Below are positions 15,456-24,507 of a DNA stretch of 56,014 nucleotides, in pieces; the first letter of the stretch is position 1, and every line of letters starts with the position of its first letter. This stretch comes from Acrocarpospora phusangensis (GTDB lineage Bacteria > Actinomycetota > Actinomycetes > Streptosporangiales > Streptosporangiaceae). Under the pieces are notes generated by a model. The model did not search any database and was not told where the DNA came from. It saw nothing but the letters and a program-made list of their open reading frames with translations. A program made the translations under genes and the position numbers. The DNA lies in assembly GCF_016862995.1 (NCBI RefSeq), contig NZ_BOOA01000058.1, positions 1 through 56,014 of the forward strand. The letters are read 5' to 3'.

Positions 15456-16175
15456 ATGCAGCACCCGGTCACGGCAGCCCCCATCCCGGAACGCGTCCGC
15501 ACCCTCGCCGCGGGCGCGGCCCCCACGCACGTCTCGGTGCCGGGTTCGGTCCTGCCCGCCTCGGCCGTACGCGGCGGCGTCGACGCCCAGGGACGCCCCG
15601 TCCTCCTCGTCAAACCCGGCGAACCCCTGTACGACCTGGCCGACGAGATCGTCGTCACCGTCGACCTGGTGGCCACCAGAACCATCGACGCAACCGACCG
15701 CGCTCGCGGCATGCTCAAAGTGCGCGGCTGGGCCCAGCCCGTCCCCGGCGAAGACCTCCGCGCCGCCGCGATCGCCATCGCCGAGCGCTGCCCCGACGAA
15801 GACCTCTTCGCCGCCCTCGAATCCCGCGGCCCCCGGCTCATCCGCGTCGACGTCGCCCAGGTCGTCTACCTGACCGGGCAGGAATCCGGCGTCCTCGACG
15901 CCGAGGAGTACCTGGCCGCCACCCCCCACCCCCTCCTCGACGCCGCGGAACGCATGCTCCATCACGTCAACTCCGCCCACCGCGCCCAGCTCGTCCTGGC
16001 CGTAGCCAAACTCCTCGGCGGGCCCGCCCCGCACGCCTGGCTCTGGGAACTCGACCGCTTCGGCGCCACCGTCCGCACCGCCCCGGACCACCTGATCCGC
16101 CTCCCCTGGCCGGACCCCGTCACCTCCGCCACGGAACTGGAGCAGGCGCTGGCGTGCCTCGTCTGCGCGCACTAG
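15456..16175 (+). CDS. DUF2470 domain protein, probable iron/heme-related
   Basis: A 239-residue soluble protein. The N-terminal half resembles a flavin-reductase or PNPOx-like split barrel (AQGRPVLLVKPGEPLYDLADEIVVTVDL), and about residues 150-235 match DUF2470, with HPLLDAAERMLHHVNSAHRAQL containing the family's H-x-N-x-x-H pattern. DUF2470 modules occur in HugZ-type heme-utilisation proteins. The start is ATG 15456 behind AAGGAG. The iron box 20 bases upstream supports a role in iron or heme metabolism, switched on when iron is scarce. No heme-ligand residue can be assigned with certainty. Confidence 0.82.
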   Translation: MQHPVTAAPIPERVRTLAAGAAPTHVSVPGSVLPASAVRGGVDAQGRPVLLVKPGEPLYDLADEIVVTVDLVATRTIDATDRARGMLKVRGWAQPVPGEDLRAAAIAIAERCPDEDLFAALESRGPRLIRVDVAQVVYLTGQESGVLDAEEYLAATPHPLLDAAERMLHHVNSAHRAQLVLAVAKLLGGPAPHAWLWELDRFGATVRTAPDHLIRLPWPDPVTSATELEQALACLVCAH

Positions 16176-16224
16176 TCAGCTGAGGAGGCCGCGCGGCGAT
16201 CGGATATTTCCATAGGGTTGAATC

Positions 16225-16863
16225 ATGTTCTTCGAGCCCCCACCGGCACAGGAAGAATCGGCACGCCCACCCAAACCAGGCCTTCCCTCCTGGTACGCCC
16301 CGCCGGCCGAGGAAATGGGCGCGGTGATCGCCGGCGGTCTCATACTGGCCCGCACCCCGGACATCGCCATCGCCCTGCCGGCGATCCAGGCGTTCAGCAC
16401 CGGCTGCCTGATGAACGTGGACCTCGTCATGAGGCGGCGAACCCTCTCCCCCGGCGACTTCCAGGCGCTCATGCTGTCCGTGTATCCCCATATGGTCACC
16501 GGCGTGACCGCCGATCACCTGCCGGACAACCTCCTGCGTTTCGGCACCCGCTTCGCCGACGGCACCAAGACCACCACCGTCGGCCAGCGTTTCGACAGAG
16601 CGGACCTCCCCCAGGACCCCCCGCCGGGCCCCCGGCTTTCCTGGCTGCTGGGCGGTTCCTCGATGCGCAGCGGCGACGACGTGGGCCTCATCACCATGGG
16701 CCTATGGCTCTGGCCGCTACCACCCCCCGAAACCTTCGAACTCGCCGTGGAATGGCCCGCGAGCGGTATCAACCTGACCCTCACCGATGTGGACGGCACA
16801 GCCATCGTGTCCGCCGCCCAGCACTCGATTCCCTACTGGCCTGATTCCACGCGGAGCGCATAA
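16225..16863 (+). CDS. Uncharacterised actinobacterial protein
   Basis: A 212-residue protein that I do not recognise. The N-terminus is Pro-rich (FFEPPPAQEESARPPKPG), followed by a hydrophobic stretch (VIAGGLILARTPDIAIALPAIQAF) that is probably a buried strand-helix rather than a membrane helix. The C-terminal half looks like a beta-sandwich (GLITMGLWLWPLPPPETFELAVEWP, then INLTLTDVDGTAIVSAAQHS). A TAGGGT hexamer ends 6 bases before ATG 16225 and no Shine-Dalgarno is present, which suggests a leaderless mRNA. It is followed 110 bp later by the caspase-like gene in the same direction and could be its partner, but nothing in the sequence proves a link. Confidence 0.75.
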   Translation: MFFEPPPAQEESARPPKPGLPSWYAPPAEEMGAVIAGGLILARTPDIAIALPAIQAFSTGCLMNVDLVMRRRTLSPGDFQALMLSVYPHMVTGVTADHLPDNLLRFGTRFADGTKTTTVGQRFDRADLPQDPPPGPRLSWLLGGSSMRSGDDVGLITMGLWLWPLPPPETFELAVEWPASGINLTLTDVDGTAIVSAAQHSIPYWPDSTRSA

Positions 16864-16973
16864 GACGAACCAGACGATTCCTGAGAGAATTCAGGGGGGC
16901 CGCCGGGGCCCGTGCCGTTGACATCGCGCCCGGCGGGCAAGGGCGCGCGCCTGCCCGATGGGAGACGGTATGG

Positions 16974-18578
16974 ATGCCGAACCACGGATCGCCGGCGATG
17001 ACCGTTGACCCGGCCGGGCTACCCGGGTCGCACGCGATCCTGATCGGCGTCTCCACCTACCAGGATCGGCACTTACCGGACATCCCCGCCGCGGCCAACA
17101 GCCTCAGGCAACTGGAGGCGGTGCTGACCGATCCGCGGTTGTGCGGCTGGCCCGCCGACCAGGTCACCGTCCTGGCCGATCCGTCCGACAGCCGGGCCGT
17201 GGCCGTACGGATCCGGCGGCTGGCCCAGGACACCACCGGCGTGCTGCTCCTGTACTACGTCGGGCACGGCGCCATCACCCCCGGCGGTGAACTCTGCCTG
17301 ACCGTCGCCGACACCGACGCCGAAGCCCCCGACCTCACCGGTGTCGAGTACGCCCGGGTGCGTGCGGCCTTCCACGACAGCCCGGCCCAGGTCAAAGCCG
17401 CCATCCTGGACTGCTGCTACTCCGGCCGCGCCATCGAGACCCTCGCCGGCGAAGCCGACGTCGTGGCCGACCACACGGACATCCGGGGCGTCTACACCCT
17501 GACCGCCAGCGATCTGGCCGCTCACGTCCCGCCTCCCGGGGAGCAGTCGCACGCCTGCACCTCCTTCACCGGCGAACTGGTCGACCTCATCCGGACCGGC
17601 ATCCCCGGCCAGGGCGACCCGCTCACGCTGGGCGGCCTGTACCTGGATCTCCGCCGCCGCCTGCGCGCCCGCGAACTGCCCGCGCCGAATCAGCGCGGCA
17701 CGGACACCGCCCACGGCTTCGCCTTCACCCGCAACGCGGCCTCCGGCCGTACCGGCCCGCCTTCGGCACATGGCCGGCTCCCGCTTCCTCCGCGACGGTC
17801 CGTGCCACCTGTCGTCGAGTACCACCAGAGGGCTCCGGATAACGCGGCCGCCGCGGGCAAATACGAAAGCTGGATCGGTGCGGGCCTGGTCACCGGCGGC
17901 CTGGGCGCGGCCTTCGGGGTCTTCGAGTCGGTCCAGTTCTGGCGTTCCATCGTCCCGGGATCGCCGGAATCGGAGAACACGCTCGCGACAGCCATCTGGA
18001 CGTTCGCCTCCGTGATCATGATCGGCTGCGGTGCGGCGATGCTCGCGTACGGCGCCGCCTGGCGTCCCGCCGCGCCGGCCGGGTTCCGTCCCGCCTACCG
18101 GTCGCGCCTGGCCGGCGGCGCCGCGGCGCTCGCGGGCGGCGCGCTCATCGCGGTCATCATCGCCGGAGCGCTCATCGTGGGCCTGCAGACCGGGGGGCTG
18201 GACCAGTACTCCTTCCATTTCACCCATCTCCTCGTTCCGATGTGGCTGATCGGAATGTCGGCGAACGGGTGGAACGGCCTGGCGGAGTACGTCCGCGGCC
18301 TGCCCCGGCTCATCGTCGACGCGAAGGGAGTGACGGCGGTCACGATTCGGAGCGGCTGGATCACCATCCCTTGGAGTGGCGTCCGCGATGTCGATCTCAG
18401 CCTGGTGGGGTCGAGCCTGTCCCTCGTCGTACGGCTGTCCGGCGGCCCTCCATCCCCGGAGTCCCGGGAGGCGCAGTTGTGGAACGCGGATCTGCAGGCT
18501 CTCGTCCTGAACGGATTCGATCCCCTGCGCGGCCGGCACGACCGCATCCTCACCGCGTTCCGGCACCACATGCCCTGA
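16974..18578 (+). CDS. Caspase-like peptidase (EACC1-associated type) with membrane and PH-like regions
   Basis: A 534-residue protein. Residues 15-250 form a C14 caspase-like domain: AILIGVSTYQD, His98 in LLLYYVGHG and Cys148 in ILDCCYSG form the catalytic dyad, and the sequence closely follows the caspase type found beside EACC1 proteins in actinobacterial conflict systems. A linker leads to about four membrane helices (302-325, 340-365, 375-400, 410-430). The C-terminal about 100 residues (LIVDAKGVTAVTIRSGWITIPWSGV) resemble a bacterial PH-like domain. The start is ATG 16974 with GGAGA eight bases upstream. A TTA codon occurs at 17073. No EACC1 gene is adjacent. It probably cleaves cytoplasmic targets at the membrane during stress or cell death; substrates are unknown. 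Confidence 0.85.
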   Translation: MPNHGSPAMTVDPAGLPGSHAILIGVSTYQDRHLPDIPAAANSLRQLEAVLTDPRLCGWPADQVTVLADPSDSRAVAVRIRRLAQDTTGVLLLYYVGHGAITPGGELCLTVADTDAEAPDLTGVEYARVRAAFHDSPAQVKAAILDCCYSGRAIETLAGEADVVADHTDIRGVYTLTASDLAAHVPPPGEQSHACTSFTGELVDLIRTGIPGQGDPLTLGGLYLDLRRRLRARELPAPNQRGTDTAHGFAFTRNAASGRTGPPSAHGRLPLPPRRSVPPVVEYHQRAPDNAAAAGKYESWIGAGLVTGGLGAAFGVFESVQFWRSIVPGSPESENTLATAIWTFASVIMIGCGAAMLAYGAAWRPAAPAGFRPAYRSRLAGGAAALAGGALIAVIIAGALIVGLQTGGLDQYSFHFTHLLVPMWLIGMSANGWNGLAEYVRGLPRLIVDAKGVTAVTIRSGWITIPWSGVRDVDLSLVGSSLSLVVRLSGGPPSPESREAQLWNADLQALVLNGFDPLRGRHDRILTAFRHHMP

Positions 18579-18671
18579 CCCGCCGCTCAATACACTTCTT
18601 CATCTGTTCGCCCCGGTTCGTCTCGGTTTAGCCGTAGGGCGTTCCACGGAGTTCCGGACGGCGCCCGGACC

Positions 18672-18706
18672 GGAACACGCGCCGGCCCGTCCGGCGGCGC
18701 GTGTCC
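18672..18706. terminator. Terminator hairpin between convergent genes
   Basis: ACACGCGCCG (18675-18684) and CGGCGCGTGT (18695-18704) form a perfect 10-bp stem with a 10-base loop, extended by flanking G-C pairs after one mismatch. It lies between the convergent caspase-like and hydrolase genes. Confidence 0.75.
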
Positions 18707-18722
18707 CGTGCGCCGGGAAGCG

Positions 18723-19550
18723 TCAGGCGTCGACGAATTCGAGGAGGTCGGCGTGGAGGCGGGCGCGGTCGGTGTCGGGGAGGGCGTGGCCGCTGCCCTC
18801 GTAGACCTTCAGGACGGCGCCGCCGATCATCGCGGCCGAACGTTTCCCGCCGACCTCGAACGGCACGATCTGGTCGTCGTCGCCGTGGATGACCAGGGTG
18901 GGGACGTCGATCCTGGCCAGGTCCGGCCGGAAGTCGGTGGCCGAGAACGCCGCGACGCACTCGTACGCCCCCCGGTGCCCGCACGCCATGCCCTGCGCCC
19001 AGAACGCGTCCCGGAAGCCCTGGGCGACGCCCTGCCCGCGGTTGTGCCCGAAGAACGGGCCGTCGGCCAGATCGCGGTAGAGCTGGGACCGGTTCGCGGC
19101 CTCGCCCGCCCGGATCCCGTCGAAGACCTCGATCGGCAGGCCCTCGGGGTTGTCGCCGGTCCGCAGCATCAGCGGCGGCACGGCGCTCACGAGGACGAGC
19201 CTGGCGACCCGGCCGCTGCCGTACCGGCCGAGGTAGCGGACGACCTCGCCGCCGCCGGTCGAGTGCCCGACCAGGGTGAGGTCCCGCAGGTCGAGGTGGT
19301 CGATCAGGCAGGCCAGGTCGTCGGCGTAGGTGTCCATCTCGTTGCCGTGCCAGGTCTGGGACGAGCGGCCGTGGCCACGCCGGTCGTGGGCGACGGCGCG
19401 GTGCCCGTGCCGCGCCAGGAAGAGGGCGGCCGCCTCCCAGGCGTCGGAGTTGAGCGGCCAGCCGTGGCTGAGCAGCACCGGGGAACCGTCGTCGTTCCCC
19501 CAGTCCTTGTAGAAGATCCGGGCACCGTCATCGGCGGTGACGTAGGGCAC
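18723..19550 (-). CDS. Alpha/beta hydrolase, cofactor-free haloperoxidase type
   Basis: A 275-residue alpha/beta hydrolase of the non-heme chloroperoxidase/esterase group. Visible are the oxyanion region [10 protein letters not shown], the nucleophile elbow GHSTGGGE (Ser near 97), the acid in [11 protein letters not shown] and the catalytic His in GSGHALP. These enzymes perhydrolyse acetate in vitro, and their natural role is usually esterase or lactonase. The start is GTG 19550, with GGAGG followed by five bases. The gene lies 81 bp downstream of the LAL regulator on the same strand, so the regulator may influence it, though the gap could hold its own promoter. No signal peptide is present. 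Confidence 0.9.
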   Translation of the reverse strand: MPYVTADDGARIFYKDWGNDDGSPVLLSHGWPLNSDAWEAAALFLARHGHRAVAHDRRGHGRSSQTWHGNEMDTYADDLACLIDHLDLRDLTLVGHSTGGGEVVRYLGRYGSGRVARLVLVSAVPPLMLRTGDNPEGLPIEVFDGIRAGEAANRSQLYRDLADGPFFGHNRGQGVAQGFRDAFWAQGMACGHRGAYECVAAFSATDFRPDLARIDVPTLVIHGDDDQIVPFEVGGKRSAAMIGGAVLKVYEGSGHALPDTDRARLHADLLEFVDA

Positions 19551-19631
19551 CGTGGCCTCCTTCGGCTCGATCGAGTGGGTCGAGCCTGCTCCCGGCGCCG
19601 GTCCGGCGGACCACGTGAATCGCGTGGTCGC

Positions 19632-22367
19632 TCAGTCGTCCTCCGCCCTCAGCTTGTCGGCCAGCTGGCGGCGTGAGGAGATGCCGAACTTCTGGAACAC
19701 CTTGCGCAGGTGGTAGTCGACCGTGTTGGCGCTGATGAAGAGGTTGGCCGCGATCTCCGGGTTCGTGTGCCCGGTCGCCGCCATCCGGGCGACGGTCAGC
19801 TCCTGCGTGGTCAGATCGGGCGCGCCGGTGGCGTTGCGGGCGGCCGGTTTCAATCCGGCGGCCTCCAGTTCGGCGCGGGTCCGCGGCAGGAACATCCCGG
19901 CGCCGCTGCGTTCGAAATGGTGGATCGCCAGCTGGAGCTGCTCGCCCGCGTCCCGGCGGCGTCGCGTCCGGCGCAGCCACTCGCCGTAGAGCAGATGGGC
20001 GCGGGCGAGCTCGATCTCCGCGCCGGTCCGCCGGAGTGTCTCCACCGCTGCGGCGAAGTGCGCTTCCGCCACCGAGTCAGCGCTGGTCAGCGCCTGGGCG
20101 CGGGCGGCGACCCCACGGCACCACAGGGAGCCGTTCGCCGCCGCCAGGTCCACCAGCGAGTCGGCGTACGGCTCGGCCTCCCGGGCGTGCCCGCTCCGGA
20201 CCGCGGCCTCCGCGAAGTCGGCGTACTGGGTGGGCGTCACCTGGAGGAACGGGTCCCGGATGAGCGGCTTGAGGCGGTCGTAGGCGTCGCGGTAGTTGCC
20301 CTCGGCGAGGTCGCGGAGGCCGACGGCCGCGCTCGCGGAGGCGCCGACGCCCCCGAAACCGACCGCGTTCGCCCCGTCCGCGATGGCCAGCACGAGATGG
20401 CGCGGCGCGCCGGTCCAGGCCATCAGGGCGGCGTTGATCACGTTCTCCGCGTCGTAGCCCATCGCGAGCCGTACCGCCCGGACCTCCTCCATCGAGTCTT
20501 CGGCCCGCCGTACGGTGCCGCCGGTCAGCTCGGCGAGCGAGATGATCCACAGCAGCGAGTCGAGCGCCTGGAGCGCTCCGGCGTCACGGGCCGCCGCGGC
20601 GGCCCTGGCGAGGCCGGCCCTGCGCCCGGCATCGTCCCACAGGAAGGTGCCCAGCGCCGCGATCGCCGTGCCCATGTGCATCATCTCGCGGTCCGGCAGC
20701 TCCAGGATCGCCTCGAACGCCGCCCTGGCCCGGGGCACGGCCTCCGCGTACGGCCGCAGGATGAGGGCCCCGAGTCCGGCCAGGATGGTCGCGTCCAGTC
20801 CGCCGCCCGACGACGAGGCCGCGATGCGCCGGCCCAGGTCGTGCCGCGTCACGCCCCGGGTGAGCCGGTCGGCGGTCATGCAGCACTCGTAGGCTTTGAG
20901 GAGGGTGCGCTGTTCGCGCTCGGTGTCGAGGCCGCGGAACTCGTCGGCGGCGCGGACGAGTTCGGCCGCCGCGGGCAGCAGCAGCTCCGGGTCCGCCTTG
21001 AACATGCCGACCCCGCAGCGGACGACGATCACGCGCCCGCGGTTGACGCGGTCGGCGGCGTCCTCGTCGATCCGTTCGAGCAGTTCGTGGGCGACCTGGA
21101 CGGCGCCCATCGCGAGCGCGGCCTCGGCCGCGCCCACCAGGCGCGAGTCCTTGACCCGGCCGGGCGGGGTCAGCTCCGCGGCCCGGGTGAGGATGCTCGC
21201 CCGGGACGCGAAACCGCCCCGGCGGGCGGCGAGGTCCGCGGCGTGCTCCAGCCGGTCGGCCACGGGCGCGTCCGTGCCCAGCGTGGCCTTCGCGGCGTGC
21301 CAGGCCTCCAGCTCGATCATGCCGAGCCGGTCCGCGGCGGCGGCCAGGGCCCGGTGCGCCCGCCTGCGGTCGCCGCCGGAGGAGGCGTTGTAGATCGCGG
21401 AGCGCACCAGCGGGTGGCGGAACCTGACCGTGTCGCGCAGTTCCACCAGCATGGCGGTCTCGGCCCGGTCGACGACGTCGTCCCCGAGGTCCAGCGATCG
21501 GGCCGCCGCGGTGATGAGGTCGAGGTTGCCGGTGGTGTCGGCGGCGGCCAGGAGCACCCACTGCTGGACCGGGGCGTCCGCCTGCCGTACGCGCTGGGCG
21601 TAGTGGGCCTCCAGGCGGCGGCCGACCGGGATGGGGTCGTCGCCGAGGCCGAGCCCGCCGATCTTCCGTGTGGACAGGTCCTCGGCGAGGTCGATGAGGG
21701 CGAGCGGGTTGCCTCCCGTGGCCCGGGCGATCGCGGCGGCCGAGGCCGGGTCGATGGGGGCGGCGAGCGAGCGCCTGAGCAGGGCGGTGGCGGACTCCTG
21801 GCCGAGCCCGGCGAGCACGAGTTCGGGCACGCCGCCCATGCGCGCGGCGAACCCTTCCTCGTCGCGGGCGGCGAACAGCATCGCGACCGGTTCGACGGCG
21901 AGCCGCCGGGCCACGAAGGCCATGACGTCCAGGCTCTCCTGATCCAGCAGGTGCGCGTCGTCCACGGCGCACACGACCGGCGTCCCGCCCGCGGCGGCGG
22001 TGAGCAGCCCGAGCACGCCCAGTCCCACCAGGAAACGATCGGGCGGCGGGCCCTCGGCGAGGCCCGAGGCGACCTGGATGGCCTGCTGCTGGCGCTCGGT
22101 CAGGGCGGGCAGGTACGCGCTCAGCGGGATGGTCAGCCGCTGGATGGCCGCGAAGGGAAGCGTCATCTCCGACTCGAACCCGTCCAGCCGCAGCGTCGAG
22201 AAGCCGGTCGCGGCGGCCGTGACGGATTCGAGCAACGCCGTCTTGCCGATCCCCGGCTCCCCCGTGATCAGAATCGATCCGCCGCGGCCGTTGCGCGCGT
22301 AGCCGAGCAGCACCCCCAGCCGTCGCCGCTCGTCATCACGCCCGAAGAGCCCCGAATCCCCGATCAC
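19632..22367 (-). CDS. LAL-type LuxR family transcriptional regulator with ATPase domain
   Basis: A 911-residue large ATP-binding LuxR regulator. An N-terminal AAA/STAND module carries Walker A (ITGEPGIGKTALLES, about 32-46) and Walker B (VVCAVDDAHLLDQ). A long alpha-helical, TPR-like sensor region follows, then a C-terminal LuxR helix-turn-helix at about 845-905 (LTTQELTVARMAATGHTNPEIAANLF, NTVDYHLRKVFQKFGI). The start is GTG 22367; TAATGT ends 7 bases upstream and there is no Shine-Dalgarno, so the mRNA is probably leaderless. LAL proteins often activate sugar or secondary-metabolite genes. Candidate targets are the downstream hydrolase and the divergent 22502 gene; the true target is not evident. 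Confidence 0.93.
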   Translation of the reverse strand: MIGDSGLFGRDDERRRLGVLLGYARNGRGGSILITGEPGIGKTALLESVTAAATGFSTLRLDGFESEMTLPFAAIQRLTIPLSAYLPALTERQQQAIQVASGLAEGPPPDRFLVGLGVLGLLTAAAGGTPVVCAVDDAHLLDQESLDVMAFVARRLAVEPVAMLFAARDEEGFAARMGGVPELVLAGLGQESATALLRRSLAAPIDPASAAAIARATGGNPLALIDLAEDLSTRKIGGLGLGDDPIPVGRRLEAHYAQRVRQADAPVQQWVLLAAADTTGNLDLITAAARSLDLGDDVVDRAETAMLVELRDTVRFRHPLVRSAIYNASSGGDRRRAHRALAAAADRLGMIELEAWHAAKATLGTDAPVADRLEHAADLAARRGGFASRASILTRAAELTPPGRVKDSRLVGAAEAALAMGAVQVAHELLERIDEDAADRVNRGRVIVVRCGVGMFKADPELLLPAAAELVRAADEFRGLDTEREQRTLLKAYECCMTADRLTRGVTRHDLGRRIAASSSGGGLDATILAGLGALILRPYAEAVPRARAAFEAILELPDREMMHMGTAIAALGTFLWDDAGRRAGLARAAAAARDAGALQALDSLLWIISLAELTGGTVRRAEDSMEEVRAVRLAMGYDAENVINAALMAWTGAPRHLVLAIADGANAVGFGGVGASASAAVGLRDLAEGNYRDAYDRLKPLIRDPFLQVTPTQYADFAEAAVRSGHAREAEPYADSLVDLAAANGSLWCRGVAARAQALTSADSVAEAHFAAAVETLRRTGAEIELARAHLLYGEWLRRTRRRRDAGEQLQLAIHHFERSGAGMFLPRTRAELEAAGLKPAARNATGAPDLTTQELTVARMAATGHTNPEIAANLFISANTVDYHLRKVFQKFGISSRRQLADKLRAEDD

Positions 22368-22374
22368 GAAGACG

Positions 22375-22495
22375 ACATTAAGCTCAGATCCTTCCGGTGG
22401 AGATGAACATCCCGGGGATCACCCCCGAAAGCCCCGAAACGATCGTATCCCCGCCACCCGGGCCACGGCCTGACAGCGCGACAGCCCAATAGTGT
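22375..22495. promoter_or_regulatory. Divergent leaderless promoters, TAATGT (-) and TAGTGT (+)
   Basis: On the minus strand TAATGT (22375-22380) lies 7 bases before the LAL GTG. On the plus strand TAGTGT (22490-22495) lies 6 bases before GTG 22502. Both fit the TANNNT -10 placed so that transcription starts at the first base of the start codon, and neither gene has a Shine-Dalgarno sequence. No clear -35 box is visible for either. Confidence 0.55.
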
Positions 22496-22501
22496 CATCC
22501 C

Positions 22502-23245
22502 GTGCGATCAATGGACGAGTTGCGCCGGCGCTGGCTGGAGGCCGCCCACCACCTGATGACCCGGTCCGGGATGATGGCCAGGAGCGGCCCGGAGATGGAA
22601 TCCGTCGCCGGGAACCTCCTCGCGGACCTCTGTTTCGCCGACGAGCGCGACGACGAACTCGAAGCGATCAGGCACCTGCTCTCCCGCCGGTACGGCAAGT
22701 ACGGAGTCCATGGCCCCTTCGCCGCGATCTTCGGGCGCGAGAACCGATGCACGGGCGAGGTGGCCACCGTCTACGGCGAGCAGTTCCACCGCCTCGGCTA
22801 CCTCGAAGTCGACCGCGAACTCGGCGCATCCGAATGGCAGGCTCTCCTCGCCGACATCCCCGGACGGTTCGAGAGCAAGGACGTGCGCCGCAGCGAGGTC
22901 GAATCCCGCTACGGCCCGCCCAGCATGGTGGTGGACCGCCGCATCCTCTGCTACGCCTCCGCGTCGGGCGGGTGGGCGAGCTTCGACTCCTGGGAATCGA
23001 CCGCCAGGTATTACGACAACGGCGCGTACCGGTTCACGTCCGACGACGACCCGCTCATCCGCCTTGTCCGCGTCCCCGCCGACGACTTCGAGGACGGCAT
23101 GATCCTCACCCTCTACGGCAAGGTGCTCCGCTGGGGCCCCGGCTGGTGGATCCACCATCCGGGCCCGGACGCCTCGGCGGAGTCGCTCGCGATCGCCGCC
23201 CAGCTGCGATCCGTTGAGAACCCGCTCTTCGGCGACAGCCTCTAG
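22502..23245 (+). CDS. Uncharacterised protein
   Basis: A 247-residue protein of unknown family. It begins VRSMDELRRRWLEAAHHLM and contains an acidic alpha-helical N-terminal part (LADLCFADERDDELEAIRHLLSRRYGKYG) and a Trp-rich C-terminal part (VLRWGPGWWIHHPG). No signal peptide, membrane helix or catalytic motif is clear. I chose GTG 22502 because of the leaderless promoter; ATG 22511 is the alternative. Its stop overlaps that of the convergent ROK gene by four bases (CTAG). It may be a small sensor or toxin-immunity-type protein, but nothing supports a specific role. Confidence 0.75.
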   Translation: MRSMDELRRRWLEAAHHLMTRSGMMARSGPEMESVAGNLLADLCFADERDDELEAIRHLLSRRYGKYGVHGPFAAIFGRENRCTGEVATVYGEQFHRLGYLEVDRELGASEWQALLADIPGRFESKDVRRSEVESRYGPPSMVVDRRILCYASASGGWASFDSWESTARYYDNGAYRFTSDDDPLIRLVRVPADDFEDGMILTLYGKVLRWGPGWWIHHPGPDASAESLAIAAQLRSVENPLFGDSL

Positions 23246-24378
23246 ATGGCCTCCGGGGCGAGGATGCGGTCGGTGACGAGGAGGGCGGAGCCGGTCAGAC
23301 CGGCGGCGGGGCCCAGGCGGCTGCGTTCGATGCGGAGGGTGCGGGTGGCGAGCTGGGTGGAGCGGCGGTAGACGACTTCGCGGACGCCGGAGACGAGGGG
23401 CTGGAAGACCTCGGCGACGTCGCCGCCGAGGACGACGACGGACGGGTTGAGGAGGTTGACGGCGCCGGAGATGACTTCGCCCAGCCAGCGGCCGGCCTGG
23501 CGGACGACGGCCATGGTCTGGGCGTCGCCGGCGCGGACGAGGGCGGTGACGTCGGCGAGGCTGTGCACGTCGCGGCCGTTGGCGCGCAGGTCGCGGAGGA
23601 TGGCCGTGCCGCTGGCGACGGAGTCGACGCAGTCGATGTTGCCGCACCGGCAGAGCACGCCGCCGCCGTCGCGGACGGGGATGTGGCCGATCTCGCCGGC
23701 CGCGCCGAGGGCGCCGCGCAGGATGGAGCCGCCGGAGATGACGCCGGCGCCGATCCGGGTGGAGACCTTCACGAACAGCAGATCGTCGAGCTCGGTGGCG
23801 TACGCGACGCGGTGCTCGCCCATGGCGATCACGTTGACGTCGTTGTCGACCAGGACGGGCACGGGATAGCGGGCCGCGATCAGCGGCGGGATCTCCACGC
23901 CGGTCCAGCCGGCCATGACCCGGGCCGACTCGGTGCGCCCGGCCGCGAACTCGACGGTGGCGGGCACGCCCAGGCCGATGCCCACGACCGGCGCGCGCCC
24001 GTTGAGCAGCTTGTCCCAGGTGTCCATGACGAGCGGAAGCACCACCCCCGGGCCTTCCTCGACGTCGATGACCACTTCCGTCCGGTCCAGAATCGCCCCG
24101 GACAGGTCACAGACCGCGATCTGGGTACGGCTCGCGCCCAGCGACGCCACCGGCACGAACCCCCCGCGCGCGTTGAACCGCAGCCGCACCGGCGGACGCC
24201 CCCCGGTGGACGGCCCTTCCGCGTCCTCGGCGACGAGCCCGCGCTGGAGCAGCTCGGTGACCCGGTGCACGACGGCGGGACGGGACAGGCCGGTCACCCG
24301 GCCGATGTCGGCACGGGTCACCGCCTCCCCGCTCCGGATGAGCTGGAGGACCTCGCCGGTCGTGGCTAGACGTGTCAT
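23242..24378 (-). CDS. ROK family transcriptional repressor of the Entner-Doudoroff operon
   Basis: A 378-residue ROK regulator. The winged helix-turn-helix lies at residues 1-60 ([24 protein letters not shown]); the sugar-kinase-like domain follows ([33 protein letters not shown]). The zinc motif is atypical, [11 protein letters not shown], with Asp where most ROK proteins have Gly. I chose ATG 24378; a GTG lies one codon upstream. The hydrophobic extension further upstream falls in the promoter region and is rejected. The gene diverges from edd-glk-eda, and it probably represses that operon until a glucose-derived ligand binds. Direct AACTTCGC repeats over the edd promoter are candidate operators. 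Confidence 0.9.
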   Translation of the reverse strand: MTRLATTGEVLQLIRSGEAVTRADIGRVTGLSRPAVVHRVTELLQRGLVAEDAEGPSTGGRPPVRLRFNARGGFVPVASLGASRTQIAVCDLSGAILDRTEVVIDVEEGPGVVLPLVMDTWDKLLNGRAPVVGIGLGVPATVEFAAGRTESARVMAGWTGVEIPPLIAARYPVPVLVDNDVNVIAMGEHRVAYATELDDLLFVKVSTRIGAGVISGGSILRGALGAAGEIGHIPVRDGGGVLCRCGNIDCVDSVASGTAILRDLRANGRDVHSLADVTALVRAGDAQTMAVVRQAGRWLGEVISGAVNLLNPSVVVLGGDVAEVFQPLVSGVREVVYRRSTQLATRTLRIERSRLGPAAGLTGSALLVTDRILAPEAI

Positions 24379-24385
24379 CACGCCG

Positions 24386-24416
24386 AAGCTAAGCACATCA
24401 ACGAACCAAAGTTCAA
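24386..24416 (-). promoter_or_regulatory. Promoter of the ROK repressor gene
   Basis: On the minus strand TTGAAC (24411-24416) and TTAGCT (24387-24392) are separated by 18 bases. The -10 lies close to the ATG/GTG start, and no Shine-Dalgarno is visible, so the message is likely leaderless or nearly so. Confidence 0.6.
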
Positions 24417-24440
24417 CGACTTTTTCATTCAGAGTTACAA

Positions 24441-24502
24441 AACTTCGCTTGAAAGGACACATAACTTCGCGCTACTGTCCCTCCTGTCGCATATGTCAGG
24501 AG
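24441..24502 (+). promoter_or_regulatory. edd promoter with repeated operator-like sites and RBS-masking hairpin
   Basis: TTGAAA (24449-24454) and TACTGT (24473-24478) are spaced by 18 bases. Two identical AACTTCGC octamers (24441-24448 and 24463-24470), 22 bp or about two helical turns apart, flank and overlap the -35 and spacer. Downstream, CTCCTG (24481-24486) can pair with CAGGAG (24497-24502), which holds the edd Shine-Dalgarno; the loop contains CATATG. Confidence 0.65.
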
Positions 24503-24507
24503 CCCCG

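Noticed and set aside
24379-24462. A hydrophobic N-terminal extension of the ROK repressor
   Set aside because: It covers the promoter (TTGAAC/TTAGCT) and adds residues not seen in ROK proteins.
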